DNA from: a virus
DNA length: 44,452 nt
Strand: one strand, 5' to 3'
IMG/VR virus record: IMGVR_UViG_3300047317_000504
Location: 1 to 44,452 of that record
A program made the translations under genes and the position numbers. Below the pieces are notes generated by a model, which was not told where the DNA came from, searched no databases, and saw only the letters and a program-made list of their open reading frames with translations. Of the stretch, positions 4,793 through 12,734 are shown piece after piece; the stretch's first letter is position 1; every line of letters begins with the position of its first letter.

Positions 4793-5115
4793 AACCCCAT
4801 GTCTTTCTGTAGCTCGTGCATGATCTTCTCGAACACGAGCGTGCCGGTCTTAGAGCGATTCCCCCGCTTGACTAGCCAGCGCGCGGCTGTGTCTAAATCA
4901 GCTTTGTGCAGCCACTGGTAAAGAGGCTTGTTGTGCTCGGGGCACTGCGAGATGTACCGATGCTCGCGACGCATCTCTTCGAAGCCCTCCGGCACGTCCT
5001 CGTCCGCGTCTGACAGGACGAGGTACTTGCAGTTGACACAGTCAGGGGGCTGAATGCGAAAGGCGCGGTAGTGTTCTACCACGCCCCTCATGGACTGGAT
5101 CGTGTACTTGACCAT
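4789..5115 (-). CDS. Hypothetical protein, 108 residues
   Basis: I chose ATG 5115 (MVKYTIQSMRGVVEHYRAF); a TTG at 5151, touching the previous stop, would add twelve unlikely residues. The sequence has DCVNCKYLVLSDAD and ISQCPEHNKPLYQWL, four scattered Cys/His that may form a metal site, and a C-terminal helix. No family is recognised. A TATAAG lies 14 bases before the ATG, so a local promoter with almost no leader is possible. Confidence 0.6.
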   Translation of the reverse strand: MVKYTIQSMRGVVEHYRAFRIQPPDCVNCKYLVLSDADEDVPEGFEEMRREHRYISQCPEHNKPLYQWLHKADLDTAARWLVKRGNRSKTGTLVFEKIMHELQKDMGL

Positions 5116-5151
5116 GCAGAGACTTATAGTCCCTACATGGGTACAGAGCAA

Positions 5152-5802
5152 CTAGGCTCTTACTTGAACACGCAAGAACGGCGCAAGCGCAACGGCCGAG
5201 TTCGCAACGGTCTGCGAGTAGAGAGCGCCCGTCTTGACATCGCCCACGGCCATCGGAGTCGTTACTGCCGTGGTCGTCTGAATATAACCAACCAAGAGAT
5301 CGAGCCCGACGCCAAAGACGGCTGGCTGTGGTGTGCCGGACATTGCGAACCGTGCGCCCGCCCAGAGGTGCGTCGCAGGCGAGACGGTATAACCCGCCGC
5401 GGTCGCGTTGCCCTTCACGAGACCGTTCGTGTAAGTACCCGTCACGAGGTTGTCGAGCGTGTTGTTCACGTACTTGACAGTCAACGACTTGGCAGTGCCA
5501 TCAGGTGCATCAGGAGTCGTCGCGAGATAGACCTCAGCTGTTTGAGTGCCCGCTGCCGCAGCGGTCTGAACGAACCGGATGTAGTCGACCGTCAAGGTCT
5601 TCTGGGTCATGCCGATATAAGTCCAGTATACGACTTGCGTGGCTGTCTGAAACGCAGTCGTCGGAACGACCTGCAGCGGCCCTTGCAGGATGAGCTGCGA
5701 GGCAGAAGCTGCGAGCGTCGCAAACTGGCGATTCTCAATGTTACTTACGTTTTCACCCGCGAGGTGCGCTAGCTTGCGATCGCGGGAACTCAATTTTCCC
5801 AT
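5152..5802 (-). CDS. Putative virion structural protein
   Basis: The 216-residue protein has a short charged N-terminus (MGKLSSRDRKLAHLAGENVS) and a Thr/Ala/Val-rich beta-strand body (VVYWTYIGMTQKTLTVDYIRF, TAEVYLATTPDAP, HLWAGARFAMSG). That composition is typical of phage decoration or fibre-type proteins rather than enzymes. It lies downstream of the internal virion proteins in the same operon. No catalytic motif is seen. The structural role rests on composition and position. Confidence 0.65.
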   Translation of the reverse strand: MGKLSSRDRKLAHLAGENVSNIENRQFATLAASASQLILQGPLQVVPTTAFQTATQVVYWTYIGMTQKTLTVDYIRFVQTAAAAGTQTAEVYLATTPDAPDGTAKSLTVKYVNNTLDNLVTGTYTNGLVKGNATAAGYTVSPATHLWAGARFAMSGTPQPAVFGVGLDLLVGYIQTTTAVTTPMAVGDVKTGALYSQTVANSAVALAPFLRVQVRA

Positions 5803-5804
5803 GT

Positions 5805-5936
5805 CTATTTCTTCTTCTTTTTCTTGACGTGCTCTGGAAGCTTTTTGCCCTTAGTGGTTTTGGCTTCGAACTCTTTTGCGACCTTCGGCTCATTCGCCCA
5901 GAGGTACGCACGCTGGGCCTTTGACTTCATTGGCAT
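5805..5936 (-). CDS. Small basic phage protein (KSKAQRAYLWANEP family)
   Basis: The product has 43 residues from ATG 5936 or 41 from ATG 5930. It begins M(P)MKSKAQRAYLWANEPKVA and ends in a run of lysines. Very similar short basic proteins starting with this motif occur in the structural region of many phages; their function is not established, and a DNA- or virion-associated role is inferred from the charge. The upstream gene's TGA shares one base with the ATG. The longer frame to 6044 overlaps that gene and is unlikely. Confidence 0.7.
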   Translation of the reverse strand: MPMKSKAQRAYLWANEPKVAKEFEAKTTKGKKLPEHVKKKKKK

Positions 5937-6250
5937 CAGACTTCTGTCTGTCCTGGAAAATAATAGTACAAGGTGCCGCTTGTCCCAACGAGTGCCACTG
6001 CGCTCATGTAGCGAGTTGCGCGATTGAGGGGCATGCGTACCCACTCAGTGCCGATAGGAAACGCATTGCTCGCGCTGGCGAGACTCATGCTGTTCGAATC
6101 GCCGAAAATCACACCCGCCGTTGCACCAAGTGCGCACATCACGATATCGATCACGCCCGAGCCGTCGAATATAAGCAGGGGAGCGGTAGCTATTGCGCCG
6201 AACAGAACCGAGTGAGGGATGACAGGCGCTTGCGGCGCTTTCTGTTTCAT
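5936..6250 (-). CDS. Small structural-type protein, paralogue of its upstream neighbour
   Basis: The start is ATG 6250, overlapping the previous stop as ATGA. The 104-residue product has a hydrophobic N-terminal half (VLFGAIATAPLLIFDGSG, VIDIVMCALGATAGVIFG) and ends NRATRYMSAVALVGTSGTLYYYFPG. The ending matches the upstream protein's KATRYMTLFGNGATSVYWY, so the two are probably a diverged duplication. A head or tail accessory role is inferred from location only. Confidence 0.6.
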   Translation of the reverse strand: MKQKAPQAPVIPHSVLFGAIATAPLLIFDGSGVIDIVMCALGATAGVIFGDSNSMSLASASNAFPIGTEWVRMPLNRATRYMSAVALVGTSGTLYYYFPGQTEV

Positions 6251-6534
6251 ACAACGTACCAATAAACGCTCGTGGCGCCGTTCCCAAAGAGTGTCATGTA
6301 CCGAGTTGCTTTCGAAATCTCTAAGACCGTGTAGACGCCAAGGGGTATTGAATCTGACGCATCGATAGGCGCGTTGTCCGAGTCAAACTGCGCTTGTACT
6401 GCTGCGCCGCTCGGGTGAGAGATGATAAGAGTCGCAACGCCGCTGCGATCTTCAAGCACGTCGATTGGGCTCGAGTTAGTCAGTGTCAGATTTGTGCGCG
6501 TCACATCGGTTGGCGCGTGCGGTAGTTCAATCAC
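6247..6534 (-). CDS. Small structural-type protein, paralogue of its downstream neighbour
   Basis: This 95-residue protein starts at GTG 6534, overlapping the stop of the large internal protein (GTGA). It is beta-rich (TNLTLTNSSPIDVLED, ATLIISHPSGAAVQAQFDS) and ends with the ATRYM...YWYVV motif shared with the next gene. An extended -10 promoter sequence lies about 30 bases upstream, inside the end of the preceding gene. It is likely a minor virion component; no family is recognised. Confidence 0.6.
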   Translation of the reverse strand: MIELPHAPTDVTRTNLTLTNSSPIDVLEDRSGVATLIISHPSGAAVQAQFDSDNAPIDASDSIPLGVYTVLEISKATRYMTLFGNGATSVYWYVV

Positions 6535-9365
6535 TGAAACATGCTCTTAGCTTTACCAAGCACATTATACCATGTATCCATAAGCTGTGTTTTCATGTCG
6601 TCGTTAGCCTTCTGCTCAACAGCAGCTTTCGGCGCACCGGGGTTTTCCTGCGCAGCCTTTGCGACCTCGGGATGATCGTTGCCTGTCCAACCGAGACCGG
6701 CACCCATGCGCGCTAGATCGCTACCAGCACGCGCCGCTGTTCCAGCACCCTCGAGTCCTTGCCCGAGTGCGTATTGCGAGTTCACGCCCAACAGACCGCG
6801 GCCAATAGCTGCAGTGCCTTTCAGCCCACCCCCGAGAATGCTCTCATTGCCCTGAATCGTGCTTGGTGTCTGAAAGTCTCGATTCGTGCGCCCTGCGAGG
6901 TTCTTGTTGACGTCCGCGACGGTGCTAAACGTCTTGTTCGCTTGACGTAGATCGGCGACGTCAGCGGGGCTCGCAGCGCCGTTATCGAAGGCGTCTGTGA
7001 CAGCGTCACCCATGCCCTTCCACGCTTCGACGTTCGCAGCGTTCACGTCGTTCTCGCGTTGCCCGAGCTGGCGCCCGTCAAAGTTCGCAATGCGATTGCC
7101 GAGTGTGCGGCGCGTGTGCATCGCTTCCTCGAGCGGATACGGGGCGGGGGCCGCGGGAGTCATGGGGCGCGGCGTTTGCGGGAAGAACCCGTTGTCGATC
7201 GGCGCGCTCGTGGGCGAGATACCCGAGATATCGAGGGGCTCAGCCGTGCCAGGCGCGAGGCTACTAGTCGTCGGACGCGGGCCGACTAACTTAGACAGTT
7301 CGTTGCGTTGTACAGGCCCAACGATAGGCGCGCGGCGAGACATGCCGAGAGGCGCGAGCTCGCCGGGTACATTGGGCGGCTGATCTGGATACAGCGCGGG
7401 CACTGGCTCAGACTCGGGCAGTGCACGTTCATTAAGCCCCGCTTTATATTCGTTCGGAACGTCGAGCCCTGGAGGCGGCGAGTTGCCTTGGAACCGGGGC
7501 GTGGGCTCTGTGACCGTCTGCTTGGCAGGAGGCAGCCCGGCCTCTTGTGGGGGCACTGGCGGCTCGTTACGAGACATCTCGTAAGGGTGCGGCCAATAGG
7601 ACGTGTCGACAGGCTCAGTGCCCTGTGGGAACGTCTCAGGCGCGTCGTGGATAGACACGGGCTTACCCGCTCCCCATCGCTGCGACGGCAAGATGTCCAT
7701 CTGCTCGCCCAGTCCGCTCAGTAGATTCAAGTCAGGCGTTTGCACGCCAGGCGCATTGGCATTCAAATCTGGTACGCCAGACTCGAGCCGTTGCATCCGC
7801 CGCTGATGGTGCCCACCGAGAGGCACAGTCTCGCCTCCCGGAGTCATAGGCACGTCGCGTAGTTCACTGCCAACTTGATTGAGCAAATCTTCGCGCGCTG
7901 GCACATCGATCGGTGCGCCCCGTCCCGGATACGGGCGAGGCTCAGGCGCGCTCGACATAAGATCTTCGTACGGGCTCGGCGACATGTTCGCAGTACCCGC
8001 GCCTGCGTCCCTTGCTGGGTTGCGAGGCGTGCCTCGGAACTCAAGATCGAGAATCGGCTGTTTGCTTACTTCGGGTGTGCTTGCTCGATACGTGTTCGCG
8101 AGATGTGAGGTCGTGTCGATCTCGCCAGGCGGGCCAGGCGGCGGGACATCTAACAGGTTGTCGCCGTGAAACTCAGATGGCGGCGGCGCGTTCGACTCAA
8201 TCGGGCCAGTAGGCTCGCTCGAGAGTGCGCTAGGATCGGGCGGTTGCTCGGGCATGCGTGACTCGAGCGGAAGCTGACTCACGGGCGGCTCAGACATGTC
8301 AGGCGCGCGTGACTCAAGGCCCTCGAGCGGTGTGATCTCTGGCTCGCCTGGCGCCGACTTTGAATACGGCGTAGTAACTCGATTCGCGACCTGGCGATAA
8401 CGCTTGGCCGCGTCGGGGACTTTGCCTCGCTCGAGTTCCGTTGCTTTGCCGTACAGGCGCGCGCGCACGGGATCCATGTTCACGCCCGCGTCGCCCACTG
8501 TCACGGGCGACATCTCGCCGTTCACGGGAGGTGAGAGCTCGCCTGTGGGCGTGCTGAGAATACGCTTCGTCGCAGCGGCTGCTTGCTCGTTGGCTTGGTC
8601 AAGAATGCCACGCGAATTCTCGCTCAGCGTGTTGGGCGATACACCGAACAAGTCCCTAACACCGCGAGGGCGAGTGAGGCCCATGTCGCGCAGTTCTTGT
8701 CCTGCGTTCACTACGCCCGCGCCACCTTCATTCGCACGGATCTTGGTGAGATCAGCGGGCGGGTACGCGCGCTCAGCGAGCTTGCGGTTTGCTGCGCCTT
8801 TAGCTGCACCGCCCATAGCACCAAGGCCCGCCCCGAGACCCTCGAGCCCGAGTGCTGCACTGCCCGCGACACCTGCACCTGTTAGTGCACGCTCACCGGC
8901 CTCGGGTAAGCTCGCGCCGCTAGCGAGTGCGTCTGCACCTTCGACGGTGCCGCCTGCGAGTGCACCGAGACCAGCACGCGCTGCGGGCGCACCGAACTTG
9001 CCGAGTGCGCCGACTTCCGGCCCACCGAGCAACATCCCAGCGCCAGGCCCGAGCTCGCGCGTGACGATACTCGCGGGATGCTGGAACGTGTTGGTGATCT
9101 GGTGCGCGGCTTGTTCTTGCTCGCGCTTGTTGTTAGCTTCGAAATCTTGACGCTCGAGAGGCGTCGGGTTCGTGTACTGAGACCAGAAATCGTACCAAGG
9201 ACGTTCAACGTGACCTGAGTCGTTGTGACTCACACGCTTCTCCGACTCAGCACGCGACTTCGCGATCAAGTCGTCGAACTCATCGCCCGTCGCTTTTGCA
9301 CCGTCACCTACGGTCTGCTTCGCTTTTGCGATTAACGCGTCGAACTCATCGGGTTCGGGAGGCAT
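6531..9365 (-). CDS. Large internal virion (ejection-type) protein
   Basis: The 944-residue protein begins with two repeats of an acidic motif (PDEFDALIAKAKQ, GDEFDDLIAKSRA). Residues ~100-200 form a long Gly/Ala-rich hydrophobic segment suited to membrane insertion. A very proline-rich central region (~300-680) follows, then a helical Gly/Ala-rich C-terminus. Podoviruses carry such proteins inside the capsid and eject them to form a DNA channel across the cell envelope. The order adaptor, nozzle and three long genes supports this. There is no transglycosylase motif that I can see. The assignment is by composition and position. Confidence 0.6.
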   Translation of the reverse strand: MPPEPDEFDALIAKAKQTVGDGAKATGDEFDDLIAKSRAESEKRVSHNDSGHVERPWYDFWSQYTNPTPLERQDFEANNKREQEQAAHQITNTFQHPASIVTRELGPGAGMLLGGPEVGALGKFGAPAARAGLGALAGGTVEGADALASGASLPEAGERALTGAGVAGSAALGLEGLGAGLGAMGGAAKGAANRKLAERAYPPADLTKIRANEGGAGVVNAGQELRDMGLTRPRGVRDLFGVSPNTLSENSRGILDQANEQAAAATKRILSTPTGELSPPVNGEMSPVTVGDAGVNMDPVRARLYGKATELERGKVPDAAKRYRQVANRVTTPYSKSAPGEPEITPLEGLESRAPDMSEPPVSQLPLESRMPEQPPDPSALSSEPTGPIESNAPPPSEFHGDNLLDVPPPGPPGEIDTTSHLANTYRASTPEVSKQPILDLEFRGTPRNPARDAGAGTANMSPSPYEDLMSSAPEPRPYPGRGAPIDVPAREDLLNQVGSELRDVPMTPGGETVPLGGHHQRRMQRLESGVPDLNANAPGVQTPDLNLLSGLGEQMDILPSQRWGAGKPVSIHDAPETFPQGTEPVDTSYWPHPYEMSRNEPPVPPQEAGLPPAKQTVTEPTPRFQGNSPPPGLDVPNEYKAGLNERALPESEPVPALYPDQPPNVPGELAPLGMSRRAPIVGPVQRNELSKLVGPRPTTSSLAPGTAEPLDISGISPTSAPIDNGFFPQTPRPMTPAAPAPYPLEEAMHTRRTLGNRIANFDGRQLGQRENDVNAANVEAWKGMGDAVTDAFDNGAASPADVADLRQANKTFSTVADVNKNLAGRTNRDFQTPSTIQGNESILGGGLKGTAAIGRGLLGVNSQYALGQGLEGAGTAARAGSDLARMGAGLGWTGNDHPEVAKAAQENPGAPKAAVEQKANDDMKTQLMDTWYNVLGKAKSMFQ
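6564..6572 (-). promoter_or_regulatory. Extended -10 promoter candidate inside the end of the 944-residue gene
   Basis: On the leftward strand this reads TGGTATAAT, a TGn extension plus perfect TATAAT, 30 bases before GTG 6534. It would give the short genes at 6534-3751 their own transcript. Confidence 0.45.
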
Positions 9366-11245
9366 TAGATCTCCACGACGCTAGCGATTACGTCTGTATG
9401 CGACCCCAACAGCTTCGCATCTTCAGGTGTCATTGCCTTGTCCGCAGTCTTGCCATCCTTCTTCGTGATCTTGTACATCTTCTGACCGGCCTCGAGCTTT
9501 GGGGCGGGTGCTGGCGCTGGCGCGGGGGTCGCGTGCGTGATCGGCGGCACCGGCGCTCGCTCAGTCAGAGTTTCGCTTGTCGTTGGTATAGGCTCTGTTG
9601 CACCAGCACCCGCCCGTGGCTCAACCGTTCGCGTACGTGGATTGTATTGCACCGGTTCCGGGATTGCCGGGGCTGGATGCTCAGCTCGCTCTTGTTCGGG
9701 CGTTCTAGCTCCATTATCAGTCGGCGCTTTTCCTGGTGCGCGAACGACGCCGCCAGCGGCAGTCACGCCATCTTCAAACATTCGATTAACGTCGTTAGAT
9801 AGAGCTTTCCACGAAGCGGGGCCGCGCAGATATGCAGTGACAGAACCAGCGACCGGAAGATCCATGCGGGTCTTCAGATCTTCCCACTGTTGCATCACGC
9901 CCAAGTTGCTATAGCTCTTGCTGCGCACGAAGTTCTGAATTGAAGTCTGCAAGATCGTCGCTTCGTTGACGAGATCGTGTACTTCTGGCCCGCCGATTTT
10001 CTCTGTCCATTTCGCAAGGGGTCCCAGAGCATTGAGCGCTTCGGCCGCGCCGCCCGTCAAGCCATGATCGGCCGCATACTTCGCCGCAATCTGCTCAATG
10101 CGCGTTTGAATCTGTTGCATGCGCTCGAGTCGGTCCGTGAAGCCCTTTTTGGTCTTCCAGAGTTCGCGCACGTCCTCAACAGCGTGGCCAGGCGGAGGCG
10201 TATTGTTGACCCAGTCGACGTCTGGAATGAAACCTTCGCCGCGCCGGTGTCGCTCTGCTCTCAGCTCATCATCGAGCTTCGCGTCTTGCTTGACCTTCTG
10301 CTCGAGAACGATTTGTCGTTCCTTGTTCGCTTCGTCTGCGGTCTTCTGACCAGCGGTATGACCAGCCGACAGAGTGATGTTATGCGCAGCGGCTGTGCCT
10401 TGCAGAGCCTTGCGTCCAAGCCCATCGACTTCCTCGGGGGCAATACCCTGAGCGATGAGCGATTTGCGCCACGCGATCGCTTGTGGATCGTTCGGGTCCA
10501 GCTCGGCGTCGATGTGCTCTTGGTTGAACTTGCGGTTTGTCTCGAGACTTCCCAGCACTGCATCTTGATGCATCTGGTCCATCAACTTGTCCGCGCCCTC
10601 GCGCTTGAGCTGACTCGCGCTCTTGCCACCTGGCACGGTCTTCATCATCTGCGCTTCTTTGAGAGCCGCGTCTTGGTTCGCCTTGTAGTCAGTCTGACCG
10701 TGCGTGAACAAGTTGGACAGAAGCGTGCTCAGGCCCGTGGACAACGCAGCCTTCCGCGCGTCTTGCGCCTTCAAATCCATCGGTCGACGTGGATCTTTCA
10801 TCGCCTGCAGAGAGCCTGCAGCGCCCATGTTACCGAGCATAGTCGCAGCGTCTGCCCATCCGCCATGCGAGGGCGGCGGCTTGCCTGCCTCATACCAACT
10901 GGGCGCGGCACTCACGAGACGTGATTCGGCAGTCTCGCCCGTCTTCGCGACTTCCTCGTTCGCAGCCTTTTGGCGAGCCTTTGCCGCGTCCCACTCTTCT
11001 TGCGTGAAGTGGGGCGAGAACATCTTCGGCGCTGCTTTCGCGATCTCTTCTTGGTAGGAAGTGACGGCGGGGCCTACGGGTGCGGGAGCTGGCGCTGGTG
11101 TCTCGGGCAAAGATTCAGGCGCGGGTGCCTCGAGCGCATTCAGATTGAGCATATCGCCCGTCAACGCACTCGGACGAGCGCGAGTGTCGACCGTGCCCTC
11201 GGGAGGCGTGAGCAGGTTGTCTTCTTCGAGTGAGTACTTATACAT
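9365..11245 (-). CDS. Internal virion (ejection-type) protein
   Basis: The 626-residue protein has an Ala/Pro-rich N-terminus (residues ~35-65, PAPAPAPV), a mostly helical centre with likely coiled coils (~200-420, LDDELRAERHRRG and DRLERMQQIQTRIEQIAAKY) and a second Pro/Ala-rich linker (~490-600). A lysine-rich end follows (MYKITKKDGKTADKAM). Length, lack of enzymatic motifs and place between two similar genes suggest a core or ejection protein. It shares one base with each neighbour (A of ATG/TGA type joints). Confidence 0.55.
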   Translation of the reverse strand: MYKYSLEEDNLLTPPEGTVDTRARPSALTGDMLNLNALEAPAPESLPETPAPAPAPVGPAVTSYQEEIAKAAPKMFSPHFTQEEWDAAKARQKAANEEVAKTGETAESRLVSAAPSWYEAGKPPPSHGGWADAATMLGNMGAAGSLQAMKDPRRPMDLKAQDARKAALSTGLSTLLSNLFTHGQTDYKANQDAALKEAQMMKTVPGGKSASQLKREGADKLMDQMHQDAVLGSLETNRKFNQEHIDAELDPNDPQAIAWRKSLIAQGIAPEEVDGLGRKALQGTAAAHNITLSAGHTAGQKTADEANKERQIVLEQKVKQDAKLDDELRAERHRRGEGFIPDVDWVNNTPPPGHAVEDVRELWKTKKGFTDRLERMQQIQTRIEQIAAKYAADHGLTGGAAEALNALGPLAKWTEKIGGPEVHDLVNEATILQTSIQNFVRSKSYSNLGVMQQWEDLKTRMDLPVAGSVTAYLRGPASWKALSNDVNRMFEDGVTAAGGVVRAPGKAPTDNGARTPEQERAEHPAPAIPEPVQYNPRTRTVEPRAGAGATEPIPTTSETLTERAPVPPITHATPAPAPAPAPKLEAGQKMYKITKKDGKTADKAMTPEDAKLLGSHTDVIASVVEI

Positions 11246-12375
11246 TACATGTTCGCAATCAGGCCACCGGTGCTCTTACGAGCAGTGTTGCCAGCCTTGG
11301 TTTCGTCGATGTCCTGCTTGAACACGTCATCCGCAGCGCTAAGTGCGCCGGTGCCAGAGTTACGAATACCGATTCCGCCCTTGACTAGTCCGGTTGTCGT
11401 ATCAATCAAACGGCCCTTGTCGTCGCGCAAACCACGGTTCACATCTTGTCCAGCTTGCAGCACACTCGTTGCCGCGCGTTGACCAGTGCCCGTGTCGAAC
11501 TCTCGACCGCCGATCTGTGCGCCCGAACGCGTGTTCGCGGTATTCTGGTTCACGTTGTTATTGAACATGTTGACTTGGTTCGCGAGCGCGCCCTCCTGCG
11601 TCTCTGCGCCTCGCATCTTGGCTGCGAGGTCTGAACCCATGCCCAGCATCTGTGTCGCGCGCCCTTGCGCCTGCGCATCTGCCGCTAAGTTCGCCATGTA
11701 CCGACGATTGGCCTCGTCCGCCTGACTCATCATGTTCTGAACAACTTCGGCACCCGAGCCGTACACGCCGCGAGCTTTGAGATCTTGCGCGATCGAGTCG
11801 CGCTGTCCCTTCATGTTCGCATCGGCTGTGCGCTGTGCCATCAACCGCTGAAAACGCTCTTGCGCCGTCTCAGTGGGATCACTGAGCGTCTTCATCTTCG
11901 CGAGCATTCCGCGCTGTTCTTGCACGGTCGCGTCAGTGGGCTTGGCTTGGTTCGTTACATCGCCAACGTCGCCATAGAAGTTCGGATTCTTGAACAGATC
12001 CTCGACAGGGGCGTAACCACCCATCGCCTTCTTGTAGTCGGCGAGATTCGCTGCATCGCTCGCCTCTACGCCCGAGTAGAAGTCATTGAGCTTCTCACCA
12101 TCGGCGCCGAGAATCTGTGTAGTGAGCTTTTCCCAGTCGGCTGTGTTCGACGCGACCGCTGCTTTAAGCCGCGCGTACTGCTCAGCAGTGATCTGACTCT
12201 TGATCTTGTCGAGCTTCGCGTTACGTCGATCAATCGCGTTGTTGAGCGCGCCCCCGCCGTAATCGAAGAGAATGTTCCCGCCGAGATCGTACTTGCCAAT
12301 CGAGCCCTCGAGCGAGTCGCCCTGCTTGGGTAACGGCTGCCCGATCAGATCCGCGTAATCGTCTTGAGCACTCAT
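11245..12375 (-). CDS. Internal virion or tail-associated helical protein
   Basis: The 376 residues are helical with a Gln/Ala/Met-rich middle (QRDSIAQDLKARGVYGSG, VVQNMMSQADEANRRYMANL, AQGRATQMLGMGSDLA). This signature is common in podovirus ejection or stopper-associated proteins encoded after the nozzle gene. Asn-rich NQVNMFNNNVNQNTANT follows. It is tightly packed between a short gene and the 626-residue protein. A role in genome ejection is inferred from context. Confidence 0.55.
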   Translation of the reverse strand: MSAQDDYADLIGQPLPKQGDSLEGSIGKYDLGGNILFDYGGGALNNAIDRRNAKLDKIKSQITAEQYARLKAAVASNTADWEKLTTQILGADGEKLNDFYSGVEASDAANLADYKKAMGGYAPVEDLFKNPNFYGDVGDVTNQAKPTDATVQEQRGMLAKMKTLSDPTETAQERFQRLMAQRTADANMKGQRDSIAQDLKARGVYGSGAEVVQNMMSQADEANRRYMANLAADAQAQGRATQMLGMGSDLAAKMRGAETQEGALANQVNMFNNNVNQNTANTRSGAQIGGREFDTGTGQRAATSVLQAGQDVNRGLRDDKGRLIDTTTGLVKGGIGIRNSGTGALSAADDVFKQDIDETKAGNTARKSTGGLIANM

Positions 12376-12734
12376 TAGCTCACCACCTCGAACGTCAGCG
12401 TGTAGCGCACGCCCTCGACCAGACCTGCCTGGTTCAAAATCTTCACGATACTATTACCTTGCCAAACCCAGTTTGTAGCCGCGCCCCATTCAACGACTGT
12501 CTCGGGGGCGGCTGTCAGAACCGCGTTCCCGAGCCTGATGATGTTGGGCTTGATGTTGCGTGGTTGCGTGTTCCCTGCTTCGGGGATCTGCAGCACGAAC
12601 GGGACCTTCCAGACTACAGTCACAGTATAGCACTGGCTATCAGGCTGGATTTTGAGGCACTTCACGATAGCTGTGAGCAACGTTATGAGCTTGACGTCTT
12701 GAAGGCCAACGGGAACTGTAGGCGCGAGTCTCAT
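12375..12734 (-). CDS. Small structural-operon protein, function unknown
   Basis: The 119-residue beta-rich protein (CYTVTVVWKVPFVLQIPEAG, ETVVEWGAATNWVWQGNSIV, GVRYTLTFEVVS) lies between the nozzle gene and the helical internal proteins and overlaps both neighbours by a few bases. It may be a tail accessory or head-closure subunit; I recognise no family. An extended -10 sequence (12624-12632) lies inside it and may serve the downstream genes. Confidence 0.55.
   Translation of the reverse strand: MRLAPTVPVGLQDVKLITLLTAIVKCLKIQPDSQCYTVTVVWKVPFVLQIPEAGNTQPRNIKPNIIRLGNAVLTAAPETVVEWGAATNWVWQGNSIVKILNQAGLVEGVRYTLTFEVVS
12624..12632 (-). promoter_or_regulatory. Extended -10 promoter candidate (TGCTATACT)
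   Basis: The leftward strand carries TGCTATACT with the same core and flank (GCCA before TGC or one base away) as the portal promoter candidate at 22293. It is internal to the 119-residue gene and would transcribe the ejection-type genes. Confidence 0.4.

Noticed and set aside
8404-9150. 248-codon rightward frame inside the 944-residue gene
   Set aside because: It is a Ser/Pro/Ala-rich mirror of the Gly/Ala-rich coding strand, with no ribosome binding site and no family.
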